NCBI RefSeq assembly: GCF_003597395.2
Contig: NC_133778.1
Coordinates: 17,273,248 to 17,337,247, forward strand
Length of the DNA: 64,000 nt
Reading direction: 5' to 3'
Source: Chelonoidis abingdonii
Taxonomy: Eukaryota > Chordata > Testudines > Testudinidae
Shown here: positions 1 through 11,498 of the stretch, piece by piece
How positions within the stretch are numbered: the first letter of the stretch is position 1
How the letters are laid out: each line of letters begins with the position of its first letter
Notes under the pieces: model-generated
Told to the model about the DNA's origin: nothing
Database searches by the model: none
What the model saw: the letters and a program-made list of their open reading frames with translations, nothing else
Program-made: the position numbers and the translations under genes

Positions 1-1717
1 ACAACCAAAGGCCCCAACCAGGATCAGGACCCACTGAGTTACATACAAAGTACAAGCACACAGTAAGAGGTAGTCCCCACCTTGAATATCTTACAAATAT
101 CATATGCACATATCATTACTCAAGTCAGAATTAGGATACAGGGTTTGCACCTCTATATTTACAAAAGTATCATGGAACCTTTGATGACCACATGGTCAAT
201 ACTTTGTTTTCTATTTCATCGACAGCACCTCCAATTGTGCCTCCTATCATGATACTGGGCCATTGGTTCACTAACAATTTAGGCCCTGATTCATCAAAAC
301 CCTTAAGCCAGGGCTCTGAGGTGGCACTGAGCATTCTCTAAGGTGCTTGGGTAGTTGGTTTTTGCTCACATGCTTGGGATCTGATAGTCATATGTTGGGT
401 CAGGAAGGAATTTTTCACTGTGCCAGATTGGTAGAGAATTTTGGGTGTTTTTCACCTTCCTCTGTAGTATGTGGAAGCAGGTCACTTGCCAGAATTATCT
501 GGGTATGTCTCATTGAACCAATTACCTGCCATTGCAGGGGCCTTGAGCACTAGTGCACCTCACTCAGTCCTATTCTCTTCTTGGGGTACTTAATAGTCGA
601 GTATCCTATGGGCTGTAACACTTGGGTCTCATTTTGATTGTTGGGTTTAGTGTGTGGGTGCTGGACACTGTTGGTGGCCTGTAATATACAAGTCAGACGA
701 AATGATCTAGTGTTTCCTTCTAGCCTTAAACTCTCTAACTATGACACATGCCTAAACTTCAGCACATGCTTAAGTGCAGTGATGAATTTGGGGCCATAAG
801 AAGAAAGAGTACCACCTACTGAACCAACACCACTGTTTTTCTGCAATGTTCTTTAAAAGCTTGCTGTTTATTGATCCAACCTGATATGGGTTAGTTTGTA
901 AGATCCTGTAAGAGCTCATCTTCTTAGTGAGGTATGGCAGCAGGGAGTATAAATATATTTAATCAGTATAACCAGATTAAAGATATAGAATTCTGTGGTT
1001 TACCAGAAAAACAAAGCATTTATGCACAAGGTGCTTTTGGTTCATCTATTCCCATGGTCAGTTCTAGTTTGATCTACAGGATTGCAGAGTAAAGCCAAGT
1101 GGTCCTACCCAAGATGGAAGACTACATGAAATTGTAACACATCAAAAACATTGCTCTAGCTCATTAAATTAAGGTTCTTAAGCTGTGGGCTACGGGCCAC
1201 TGGTGGTCTGTGGAGAACTGGCTGGTGGTCTGCAGGGAGCTGGCAGGTCATACGGGGCTGACCCTCATCTCTAAATGCATTTTAGCATCTGAAGACACCT
1301 AGAATATATATTAAATGCTATCCTAAAATATTATCTTTCAATGGAAGCAATTGCTGTCATAAACCCAGGAGCATGGGGTAAAATCCTGTCTCTACTGAAG
1401 TCAATGGTAAAACTCCCTTTAACTTCAATGGGGCCAGGATGTCACTAATTATGAGACTATAGATGTCCACATCAATTATGACTGGACCATCCTTGAGACA
1501 AGAGAGGTTGTCTATGAAAAAGCATAAATTGTGTTGATCTCTCCAGAACAAATAGTTCCAGCTGAAGATATATTAAATTATATTTCATGAATAAAGAAAC
1601 TAACAAAAATGCAAAATTCAGTCTTTATTTTATTAAAACAGGACTTGTGATGTTTCATGGTTGGAGGAATGAATGAACACATATCTGTAACACATTATAA
1701 ACAAACAAGGAAGAAAA
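1..1717. other. Intergenic, no gene seen
   Basis: AT-rich DNA with only short open frames. Around 1195-1260 is a degraded repeat-like segment beginning AAGCTGTGGGCTACGGGCC. At 1376-1450 and again near 3230 there are matches to a dispersed motif built on AAATCCTGGCCCCACT and AAGTCAATGG, which I recognise as common in reptile intergenic DNA but cannot name. Confidence 0.5.
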
Positions 1718-1731
1718 CTTTTGCTTTCTGG

Positions 1732-1936
1732 TATCAGAGGGGTAGCCGTGTTAGTCTGGATCTGTGAAAGCAGCAGAGAATCCTGTGGCACCTTATAGAC
1801 TAACAGAGGTTTTGGAGCGTGAGCTTTCGTGGGTGAATACCCACTTCGTCAGACGCAGACACTTTCACATTCACCCACGAAAGCTCACGCTCCAAAACCT
1901 CTGTTAGTCTATAAGGTGCCACAGGATTCTCTGCTG
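1732..1936. mobile_element. Penelope-type 3'-end repeat in head-to-head (hairpin) arrangement
   Basis: Positions 1770-1838 and 1869-1937 form a 69-base inverted repeat that I checked base by base and found perfect, with a 30-base loop. The left side has an extra leader starting TATCAGAGGGGTAGCCGTG. The insertion is bracketed by a 14-base direct repeat CTTTTGCTTTCTGG (1718-1731 and 1937-1950), a target duplication. The arm sequence (AAGCTCACGCTCC, TTAGTCTATAAGGTGCCAC) is the same tail type found at the end of the GIY-YIG-bearing Penelope remnant at 16.2-17.1 kb, which is why I assign it to that group. The perfect arms and duplication imply a young insertion. Confidence 0.75.
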
Positions 1937-1950
1937 CTTTTGCTTTCTGG

Positions 1951-4900
1951 GCATGCTCAGACCTATGCCACTGGAAAGTTTCCAGGAAAAGGTGATCTAA
2001 AATACTGTAATTCATAAGAAGTCAACTGATAGCACAAAACAAATTTCTGCATACATTACAAAATGATATATTTTTTACTTTACTTTCCCAGTCCAATCCA
2101 TAATTATAAACAGGCATTCAAGTGTTAGGATGTTCTCTCCTCTTCTGGAACAACTCTTAGTTCATTTGGTCCCATACTAGAGACTCCTATTATTTGTTTC
2201 CAGATGGAAAGTAAATTTTTTTAATGGCAGAAAACGCAAAAAGGAGTTAACGCAAACAAAGATGCCTTAAGGGGAAATGGGCAAAACAGGAAATCTGAAA
2301 AAACAGTAGTATTAAGAACTATATTAATTAAATGGGAAAGCCATCTAACTGCAGCATTGCACAAGGCCAACAAACATGTGAGACAAAGTGAGTTTGTAAT
2401 AACAGTAAGTGACTGAAGAGTCAGAGACAGAAAAGAGGGAAAGAACTACAACATCAACGGAGAAAATTCAAAATAAAGATAAGACAAATGTGAAAATATT
2501 GAGCGCAAAATGATAATACCTAGCTGGGCACCAGTACAGCAGTGTACTTAAATACATGTTTAACTCTGAGTAGCTCTGTTCACTTAGTTATGCACATACT
2601 TAAATACCTTTCCGAATCAGGACCTCGAAAAAGAACATTTTGATATTATGATCATGAGAACATCATATACAAATTAATACAGGCAAATTAGCTAGAAAGA
2701 ATTGCAGAGAAAAAAATCAAAACAGAAAGAGAGGGAAATTACTAAATTTATATTAGATTGTAAGTTCTTTGGGGCACAAACTATCCTTTTGTTCTATGTT
2801 TAGACATAGCACAATGGGATCCCCGTCCATAACTGGGGCTCCGAGATGCTACAATAATGCAAACAAACAAGAATAATAAAATAATTTCAGTGGGGAAGAA
2901 ATGCCAGGTTTTAAATGGTGGAGAGAGCATGGTAGTGAAGTCAGACAAGTCACAAATTTGTTTTAATCAATGAAACGTAAAAAAAATGTGTAAAAGTCAG
3001 TAATATATAATATGGACCAAGAAAAAGGGCTGGGAACTATTCTCTTTCAGCTGTTACAAAATATTCTTTGTCTAAGCTTTCACTAAATTTATTTTAGAAG
3101 TGTTTTTTTTTGCTACTACTCATATAATATAAAATAACGCCCCCTCTAGTCCATTCCCTCTTTTTTGCTTCCCTGCGTGAATCTGGGTTGAGGCTTTCAG
3201 TGTGTGCAAATGATTTAGATACACTGGGTGAAATCCTGGCCCCACTTAAGTCAAAACTAATATTTCCATTACCTTCAATATGATCAGAAGTTCATTCACA
3301 TCCCTTCCCACATTTTCACTGGACCAGATTCTACCATCTTTATTTGTGTTTTTTGTTTTTAGTGGGACTACTCATGAAATAAGGTACTAAACATGTATAA
3401 TGGTAGCAGAATCTGTTCCATTCATTTTAATGGGAGATGTGTATCCAGGGAATTAGACACACATCTCACAACCACTTTAAAAAGAGCAGGGTTGACATTT
3501 TCAAACAAATGACTCTCACCGACCCCATAAACAAACACACATTGGCTTCCTATGAGCATCTCTTTGCCACTACCTCCCCTCTGTTTTCTTTCCGAGTTTC
3601 TATATTTACCTCTCATGTCGTTGTTTTCTCTGTTTCATATTCATTGAGCATGCACAGAAAAGGTCTTTAACAGTCATAAGTCAGGTATATAAAGGAGTTT
3701 TAACATACAATAGATATTATTTTGCCACTATTACAGCAATAATTTTCCAAAACTTATATTCCAAGTACTTTTCTTTTCTTTAAAAAAATAAGCTGTTACT
3801 CTTCCTACTGGTTTTAAAGGAAAATATATAATTATTTAAACTCTTATTTAAATATAGTAAATTATTTAATTTTTACAAAAATCACTCTGACTTAGGGCCC
3901 TATTTACAAAAGAATTTTCATGCAAAAGTGCATAACATTTTTTACATTCTAAAGTCTTCAACATGTGGATATTACGAGGTTCCAAGGGAAAGTTGTGTAT
4001 GTGGGAGAAGCACAAGTTTATAATTGATGAACATGAAGGACAGTCCATTTATTGAACGTAAATATATATATTACACGCAATTATTCTCAAGTAGAATGTG
4101 CACAAAACCCTATTTACAAACAGAACTATGCATATCCAAAAATGAGTCAGAACAAGTTAGGTACAGAGGACATTCTTATACCATAAAAATATATGTCAGC
4201 ATGAGATTTACCTATGGTACTAACTTAGTTTAAAACTTTGATTTAAAACATAAGTTTACCTCTAAAGAAAATCCTTTTGTTTTAAAACTTTTATTTAAAA
4301 ATTAACTTTGCTATAAAAACCTTTCCTTTACAACTTTGCTTTTTAAAAAATCAGTTATATTATTAGACAAAATATCAAATTATAGAGGCACAATTAGTTA
4401 ATGGGGCTACCTGTGGTGGGTTTTTTCTTTCTTTTTTTAAAAAAGAAACCCTTATTTCCAGTTATTTATAACATAGTTCTCGGATTCTGTCTTGGTCTGA
4501 CAACTATATAAGAAGGTCTCTGGGAAAATAAAAGATATTTCCCAAGTTAAAAAAAAAGTTGGACCAAGAGTTACAAAAGAATCTAATCTCTGGTGATGTA
4601 AATACATGCAACTTTTATTTCTCATGGGAATTATGCAGATGCATCAAAAGAAGAGATGCCAAGAGTATTATTTAATATATATATATTAGTTGTTTATGGT
4701 GCTTCTCTTTATTTAATAAAACTCAGAAATGGTGTTTTTTAAAACCAACATTTTGAAGTCCACTAAGTCCTTAACTCAAACTAGTGACCATGGACACTTT
4801 AAATAACTGGTTTATTTGCATTTTTCCAAACTTTTTCTTCTTGCATATGCACAATCATCCTGTGCATGGGCAAGAAGATGTATAATAAGGCTAGATGGGT

Positions 4901-5056
4901 CTTTTCCATTCCAAATTACTGCTATTTTTTAATTTTCAAATGGATTTCAGAAGATTCCAAACAATTTTGTATGGTTTATTAAGTTGTACATCTCCAAATT
5001 AAGATGCTGATCTTGCAGATATTGTAAGCACATGCTACACCTGACCCAGGTGAACA
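1951..5056. other. Intergenic, no gene seen
   Basis: AT-rich sequence (many T/A runs, e.g. 3780-3870 and 4230-4340) with short TA runs at about 4674-4687. The segment 3225-3290 matches the dispersed AAATCCTGGCCCCACT-type motif. No open frame has splice context or a recognisable domain. Confidence 0.5.
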
Positions 5057-5064
5057 GTCTCATG

Positions 5065-5370
5065 CAGGGCCGGCTCCAGGTTTTCTGTCACCCCAAGCGG
5101 CGAAAAAAACCCAAACAACAACAACAAAAAAAACAAATTGGTGGCAGCTCAATCATGCCGCTCCATTCTTCAGTGGCAGTTCAGCGGCGGGTCCTTCACT
5201 CCCTCTTCGGCGGCAGTTCAAAGAGGAAGAGAGGGACTGAAGAGGAAGAGAGGGACCGAATTCCCGCCAAAGACCCGGACTGGTCGCCCCAATAGCGGAC
5301 AGAATGCCGCCCCTTTGTATCGGCCACCTCAAGCACCTGCTTCCTTCGCTGGTGCCTGGAGCTGGCCCTC
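5065..5370. mobile_element. hAT-type non-autonomous DNA transposon, 306 b
   Basis: Terminal inverted repeats CAGGGCCGGCTCCAGG at the left and CCTGGAGCTGGCCCTC at the right (two mismatches), bracketed by a perfect 8-base duplication GTCTCATG (5057-5064 and 5371-5378). The 8-base duplication and the CAGGG terminus are hAT hallmarks. The interior is GC-rich with CGGCGG units and has no transposase. Short open frames here are chance products of the composition. Confidence 0.85.
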
Positions 5371-5499
5371 GTCTCATGGAGTTCAAAGAGCAGAAGTGTT
5401 TGCAGGATCAAGGTCTGTGCCTTCTAAACATGCCTTGACAAAAGAGGCTGTCACTATAATAGTTCTAAAAAGAAAAAAGGCTATGGGCTTTTGCACTGT

Positions 5500-6190
5500 T
5501 GCCTTCAGAGCTGGGTGGTCGTAGTGTGGCAGCTGCTGGCCGGAAGCCCAGTTCTGAAGGCGGCAGCAGCACAGAAGTAAAGGTGGCATGACATAATATT
5601 GCCACTCTCTTTTCTATGTTGCTGCTGGCGGCGGCGCTGCCTTCAGAGCTGGGCTCCCAGCCAGCAGCCACAGAACTTCCTACAGCCCGGGGAGGTTCCC
5701 AGAAGCGGGTGTGACCTGTGCAGAGGAAGAGGAAGTCCCATCCCTTTCCACCCAGGCCAGAACTAGAAGCTGGAGCCCAGCACCTGGTAGAAGCCCCTGA
5801 CCAGGGCTCCCACAGCCCAGTCCCTCCCCAGCTCCGGGACCAGTGCTTGGGGGTTAAAGAGGCCTTAGTTGGGAAGGGGAGGGATGAGACCACAGTGCCC
5901 TCCTGACCACGACACCCTGGGAGGTTAACCCACATCGCCCACTGTAAGGCCAGGTCTGCTTCCCTCAAAAGTCATGACCCCATCCATACTATGCCACTTC
6001 TACTTCTGCACTGGTGGTGGCGGACGCCTGGTCAGCAGATGCCACTCTCTGACTGCCCAGTTCTGAAGGCAGCACAAATGTAAGGGTGGCAATACTGTGA
6101 CTACCCTACAATAGCCAGATTTCACAGGGAAGACCAGATTTCACGGTCCATGACGTGTTTTTCATGGCTGTGAATTTAGCAGGTACCCAC
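5500..6190. repeat. GC-rich composite repeat with four alternating 15-mers
   Basis: GCCTTCAGAGCTGGG appears at 5501-5515 and 5639-5653, and its near reverse complement CCCAGTTCTGAAGGC at 5547-5561 and 6056-6070, so the unit alternates in orientation. GCAGCAGCACAGAAGTAAAGG and similar strings recur between the units. The right part (about 6110-6180) holds CAGATTTCACAGG and GGTCCATGACGTG pieces of another repeat. I cannot name the family; the alternating inverted layout suggests a foldback-type DNA element with later insertions. A 167-residue open frame on the minus strand (5968-5465) is a by-product of this GC-rich repeat. Confidence 0.5.
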
Positions 6191-7212
6191 CCAGAGGTAT
6201 GTGGAATTGTTAAGACTGTCAATAACCAACCATAAGTCAGTATAGAATATGATTATTTAAAAACTGCAGTTAAGTATTGACAAAATAGTCCTTAGCTGAC
6301 TAAACTCTGATGGCCTTAGACTGTTTTTTAAAATATTTTACTAAGTTTTAAAAAGAAGTAAACTCTCAACTACAGTAAACTAAGTTGAAGTAAAAACAAG
6401 TCTGCTTTAAATATACAAAAAAACCCAAAAGGACTTAACAGTTAAGGCTGAAATTTAGGATAACCCACTGTCATTCACACTCACCAGTATAACCTTTTTC
6501 TCTGCTCTATTCAACGATTCAAAGGTGAATTATGAATCAAACCATTAAGCTAAATTTTCAGATTTAACTCTAACTTTCTTTTAGTTTTTGAGGTTTCATT
6601 AGGACCTCAACCATGTTGCTTGTATAGTACTGGAAAGATTATTATTTCCTTCCCAACATCATCCGTTATTGCTACAGTGAAAGTTCACAGTGCTCTTGTT
6701 TTGTCCAATAAAGCTGGACATGGTTTTAGAAAAACACTAATAGCACAACTTGCTACAATACTGTAATTGTATATTTTGTTGAAGACACCATTGCACTGAT
6801 CTGCTTTGTATCATACTGTATTAATTTAAACTGCCTTTGAAACAGTCTTGAAAATGTATTGTATGTATAAATTAGGTGTGAATATACACATACAAACACA
6901 AAATATATATTCCTTACTAATTAATATTACTCTGTTTAATTTCTAGTGCAATTGTTTAATCATATTTTTACACTTTACAATTGTGAGGAAAGGTAGGCAC
7001 AATAAGTAATGTTGATTCTACGTGATACTTTTATTATAGTCTAGTGCGCCATAATGCACTGAATTTACTATCACACAATACAATATGATACAATTCAAGC
7101 TCACAGTGTGTCTCCTGTAAAGGGTGACAGTCCGCTGAAGTGTAGTAAATAGGGTCCTAAGTGCTTAATTTAAACAAATACAGAATTTCTGTAACTTTAC
7201 ACAATAGAAGAG
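6191..7212. other. Intergenic, no gene seen
   Basis: AT-rich DNA without recognisable repeats or exons. AAAATATATATTCC-type AT runs lie at 6898-6912. Confidence 0.4.
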
Positions 7213-7511
7213 GAGGTTACTTACCCTCGAGATCGGTGGTCCCTATCTGTATTCTACAGAGGGTTTATGCATGCATGTCATGTGTCGGGAGCCAGAAAAT
7301 TTGAAAGCAGTAGCGTCCTTTGGTCCACATACATCCTTCCCTTGTCTCATGGATTTGTCCAAGGCAATAAAGGGTGGAGCAGACCAACCCTGTCTCCAGT
7401 TCCTTCTCCACCACAAATCAAATAGATCACAGCAGAGGGGCAGCAGAGAGGAAAGTGGAATACAGATAGGGACCCTCATCTCAAAAGAACCTCCAGTTAC
7501 AGGTAAGTAAC
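7213..7511. mobile_element. Short inverted-repeat element related to the adjacent DIRS-like element
   Basis: The left end reads GAGGTTACTTACCCTCGAGA, then GGTCCCTATCTGTATTC; the right end, read on the minus strand, is GTTACTTACCTGTAACTGG, then GGTCCCTATCTGTATTCCAC. The two arms match apart from a deletion of about 15 bases in the left arm. The interior has no coding remnant. It abuts the larger element that starts at 7517 and shares GTCC-TAT and ATTCCAC strings with its termini, so it is probably a truncated sister copy. Confidence 0.6.
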
Positions 7512-7539
7512 ATGTTCTTCTTCAAGTGATAGTCCTTAT

Positions 7540-8010
7540 TGTATTCCACTGAGCGTGCGGGTGTGAGGAAGAGGAAAAATAAGGTCCCCAGTGTGCCTGA
7601 GGTGGGTTGTTATGACAGAGAAAACCTTGGTGAAGACCCAGGGAGCAGTGGTGAGTCCAAATGGTAGAACCCCGCATTGCAAATGCTGAGGACCCAAAAG
7701 TGAACCTCAGGAATCTCCTGTAGGTTGGATGGATGTCTATATGAAAATAGAGCCGTAAACCCACATGCCTTTTTCTAGAGAAGGTATGATGGCCGCTAAG
7801 GTAACCATAACAAACTTGGGCTTGCAGATGAAGTGGCTGAAGTGCCGTAGGTCCAGGATTGGTCTCCAGACACCCTTTTCCTTGGGTACCAGGAAGTAAG
7901 TGGAATAACCCTGTGCCCTGATAGTTTGAAAGAATGTGCTCTATTGCTCCCCTTTGCAGCAGAGTGTCTATTTTTAGGGCAAGGATGCTGTCATGAGAGT
8001 GGTCCCTGAA
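7540..8010 (-). pseudogene. DIRS-type reverse transcriptase fragment
   Basis: Reading the minus strand across several frames gives DTLLQRGAIEHI, then TYFLVPKEKGVWRPILDLR, KPKFVMVTLAAIIPSLEKG, FHIDIHPTYRRFLRFTFG and VLPFGLTTAPWVFTKVF in the order expected for the fingers and palm of a DIRS-family reverse transcriptase. The frame shifts at least three times, so this is a dead copy. The YLDD catalytic box, which should come next, is not present before the terminal repeat at 7553. Confidence 0.7.
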
Positions 8011-8687
8011 AAGGAATCAAGGCAGGGGATGTGGATGAGGTAGTGTAGTGAACTCGACTGTATAACCATAGTGGATGGCATCCAGGACCCACTTATCAGT
8101 TGTTATTGCACTCCAAGCTGGTAAGAAGAGTGCTAGATGATCCCAAAGGGGATGGGTTGGGTCCATGGCAAAGGGCCTGGTGGTTGACGGTTCTCTAGTG
8201 GTACACAGAAATATCACTTCTGAGAGGATTGCATGTAAGATGATGAAGCCTGAGAAGCCGGGCCTGGAGAGTGGGATTCATTGGGTCTTCTGGCACTTAC
8301 CATAAGGTTTATATGGCCTCTGATAGAAGAACTAGGGAGACATGAATCACTGTAGGGGGTAGGCAGTAGAATTTTTCTTGTGTTCAAGTGTATAGATACC
8401 CAGCAATCTAAGTGTGGCTCTGGAATCCTTGAGGGGATGGAGGGATTTGTCGGTTTTCTGATTAAACAGTGACTCATCAAAAGGAAGGTCCTCAATAGTA
8501 TTCTGCCATTATCTGGGAAAACTGCATGAGTGAAGCCATGATTCCCTTCGCATGACAATGCCTGTGGCCATCGAGCATGAGGTGGTATCTGCAGCATTCA
8601 CAGCCGACTGAAGCACCATTCTAGCCACCAGCTTACCCTCCTCCAGGCTAGACTGGAAACGTGCTTGTAGGGGACCGCAGAAGACTG

Positions 8688-9141
8688 TGTTACGGCCTAG
8701 CTAGGGTGTTTATGCTTTCTCGGCGATAGGTTATTGTAAGACACAGCAGCCAGTATAAAGGTTATTGTAGGTCACAGCATACTAGCATAACCTGCGCAAA
8801 CCAGTAAGAACCGCTTGTATGGCCCTAGGCCAAGAGTCTGTGGAAAGTCCCTGGCCTTAAGCCAATGGGTGGGCAGACCCGTAGAAAGCCCCTATTTGCT
8901 TATGTATGAGCTGTTTTTGTACCCTGTATATATAGCTGCATGGCTTCGATCCCACCTTTGGATTCCATACCAGGCCGAGCTTCGGTGCGCTGGGTTCCCC
9001 GCCTCCGTGACAGCAACGCCCGGAGTCCCTGTTGCGGGTGTGTCACTTTACCTTCATTCAAGCCAAATAACTCACGGTGTGTGTGGGCCTCGTCCTTGCA
9101 GAGCACTCTGGGTAGGCCTGTAGCCTCCCAAGAACCTAACA
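8688..9141 (+). mobile_element. Solo LTR inserted in the DIRS-like element
   Basis: A 454-base block begins TGTTACGGCC and ends CCTAACA, so both ends carry the 5-base inverted repeat TGTTA/TAACA. A TATA-like box TGTATATATAG lies at about 8928-8938. Two related segments GGTTATTGTAAGACACAGCA and GGTTATTGTAGGTCACAGCA (about 8729 and 8759) form a short internal duplication. The DIRS-like sequence resumes after 9141. A clean target duplication is not visible at the junctions. It is an old endogenous retrovirus-type LTR with no internal genes here. Confidence 0.6.
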
Positions 9142-10288
9142 GTGCTCAGTCTTGCTGAGGCAGCTTTTCAATAAAGTCCTTCACTTTGCCATCATTAATT
9201 GGCCAACAAGGCCTGGTAGTTTGAAATTTGGAATTGGAGGCTTGCTGAAGAGAAGACCTTGCATCCCAGAAGCTCAAAATGTTTGCCCTGCTTATCTGTC
9301 AGGGTGGAGCACAGATGTTTTTGTCTGGTGCGTTCTGTTGCTGCTTGTACCATGAGAGAATTGGGGTAGGGAAAGAAAACTCCGACTCCTGGGTCGGTAT
9401 GTAGTATCTCTTCTCTGTGTTCAAGTGGTCGGGATATGCCAAACCGTTCAAGCTGGCTGAAAAATAGCATTGTTGATTGGTAGGGCAACCCTGCTCAATA
9501 CTAAGGAATGAAAGCTGTCCAGGCGCTGATGCAGTTTGTCTTGTACTTCCTCCAGTGGACTACGCAGCTCATCCGCCATCATTTGCAGAAGTTATTGGAA
9601 CTGGCAAAAGTCACCAGGAGACAAAGGGGAGGCTGAAGTGACTGCAGTGTTTGAAGAGGATGAAGGGAAGCATTCCTGCTCTGGCAGTACCGTTGGAACA
9701 GGACTGAGCAGTTCATCGTCCATAACTTGTTCAGAGCGTCTCTCAGAGGTGCCCTAACCGAGAACAGAGGCAAAGCCTCTCTCGTGGAATAGGCAGGTTC
9801 TGAGAATAGGTACTGAGATCAGGACCCTCAATAGGGCCAGAAAGACTGATTGAGTGGATGTTGCGATGGGCCCCAGGGTGAAGGCAACCAGTGGCTTCTC
9901 TGTTGTTGGGGAAGGGAAGGTATTGCCCACGCCACTGACCGTCCTTTTGGGTACTCATACTGGCAATAGGGAACGAGCGGCTCTTGTGCTCCATTGGAAA
10001 CCAAGGACAATGAGAACTCAGATCCTGGTTCCAATGGCAGTACCATCAGAAGCATGCAATCCACAGAAGGAGGTGGCATCCAAGTGGGGCCTGACTGTGG
10101 CAAATGCCAGATAGAAGATCAGCCTTTTTTAGGCAGGTGGCAGAGGAAGATGCGAACATCTTGGTTCCCCCAGGGCAAACTGCTCATGTGACTCCAATGC
10201 TTTCTCCAAGCATCCCAGCATCAACGGTACCTATTCTGTAGCCAGCACTAGAGCAGAGGACTGTCCAGGAACTGGTGGCTCCCTTGTC

Positions 10289-10962
10289 TTAAGGGCAGCT
10301 GACACTGAAGGCATGTGCAGCTTGGTTCTCTTTACCGGCAGTTCTGTTGGTCTGCACAGATTTTGTGTCATGCATGAGCGCCTTGGAACAGGCTGCTTCT
10401 CTGTGGCTGGAACTCATGGAAAGTGCATCATTCTTTTTTGGTTTGGAGGAAGACTTACTGCCATGCTTATGTCCACGCTTCCTTGCTTCCTGACTAAGCC
10501 CTGGCATGGGGTCCATAGCAGCGGTACCACCAGAGCCAGGTTCAAGCTCCGAGGCCAGAGGCACACTACTAGGTTTCCTCAGGCAGATGTACAGGGGTTG
10601 GTCATTGGACTGGGTCTAACTGCGGCGTCATGGTAACCTCCATGAGGTGCTTCTTGAGGAGGAAAGCCTGGCCTTCTCAGGTATGATTTGAGAAGGACTG
10701 GCATATACTGCTGATAAAATATGGGCTTCTCCCAAGCAGTAGAAGCAGTGTTGGTGCTCATCGCTGATGGAGAACAAAACGGGGGCAGGAAGCGCAAATC
10801 TTGAATCCCGGCATCTTTGGCATAATCCAGCACGGGCATGTGACTGCTGGGGACAAGAAAAACAGATTCCCCCAAAGTCCAAATCCTACAAAAACTATTA
10901 CTAAAAACATAACTACCTAAGAAACAGTAATAACAGCAGAATAAAAAACTAACTATAGACAA
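10289..10962 (-). pseudogene. DIRS-like element, putative gag-region remnant
   Basis: Two overlapping minus-strand frames, one from 10962 to 10579 and one from 10564 to 10289. The second is Lys/Ser-rich (RKRGHKHGSKSSSKPKK), as in gag-like proteins of DIRS elements. The position upstream of the RT remnant on the same strand fits a gag. No zinc knuckle is visible. Function is inferred from position and composition only. Confidence 0.4.
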
Positions 10963-11408
10963 TTTCTAAAACATTTTTCTTTTAAAAGTGCATCAGAGAT
11001 GAGAGGACACAATTAGCTTGGACTTGGACCATGCAGCTGTGACAAGGAACTGGATATGCAGTCTGTCCACCCCGCTCTTTATCACCTAGTACGAATCCAC
11101 GAGGCAAGGCAAGGGGTGCATGCGCAGACCAATGGACACTACTACTTTCAAATGCTCCAGCTCCAGACGAATGGCACACATGCAAATTCTCAGTGGAATT
11201 CAATAGGGACCATCACTCGAAGAAAAACAGTGCAATATATAGTGTGCCCATATTCCAGCAACATGAAATTAGTTTGTTGCTACAGTAGTTTATTATTGGA
11301 CTTTCAATTCATTGTATCTGCAGTTCTGGCACATTACCTGGATTTTGTATAAACACCTTCCATTCACTCTTTCCCTCAGCCTATTCCCAGTTGTTGGGTA
11401 AGTAAAAG

Positions 11409-11425
11409 TTTATTGTTGTTTTATT
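11409..11425 (-). terminator. Two candidate polyadenylation signals of ZDBF2
   Basis: Read on the minus strand, AATAAA occurs at 11425-11420 and again at 11414-11409, about 75-90 bases after the ZDBF2 stop codon. If used, the 3' UTR would be only about 100 bases. Longer transcripts running into the DIRS-like debris below 11227 cannot be excluded from sequence alone. Confidence 0.5.
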
Positions 11426-11498
11426 GGCTAGCTATCTCCTGGTAAAACAAGACAGCCTCCCAATACACGTATACTAGAAGTTCCTCCAGACAGCCGTT

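Larger units (their letters stand above)
7517..11227 (-). mobile_element. DIRS-like retroelement, decayed, with inverted terminal repeats
   Basis: The termini are inverted copies of about 38 bases: TTCTTCAAGTGATAGTCC with TATTCCACTGAG at 7519-7553, and its reverse complement with four substitutions at 11189-11225. Inverted rather than direct terminal repeats, together with the reverse transcriptase remnant on the minus strand near the low end, point to the DIRS group of tyrosine-recombinase retrotransposons. No recombinase or methyltransferase part is left; it seems the 3' half was lost by an internal deletion that joins the RT directly to the terminal repeat. A solo LTR interrupts it at 8688-9141. 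It ends about 270 bases beyond the ZDBF2 stop codon. Confidence 0.65.

Noticed and set aside
5465..5968. Minus-strand open frame of 167 residues
   Set aside because: Falls in a GC-rich composite repeat with alternating inverted units; biased composition and no domain.
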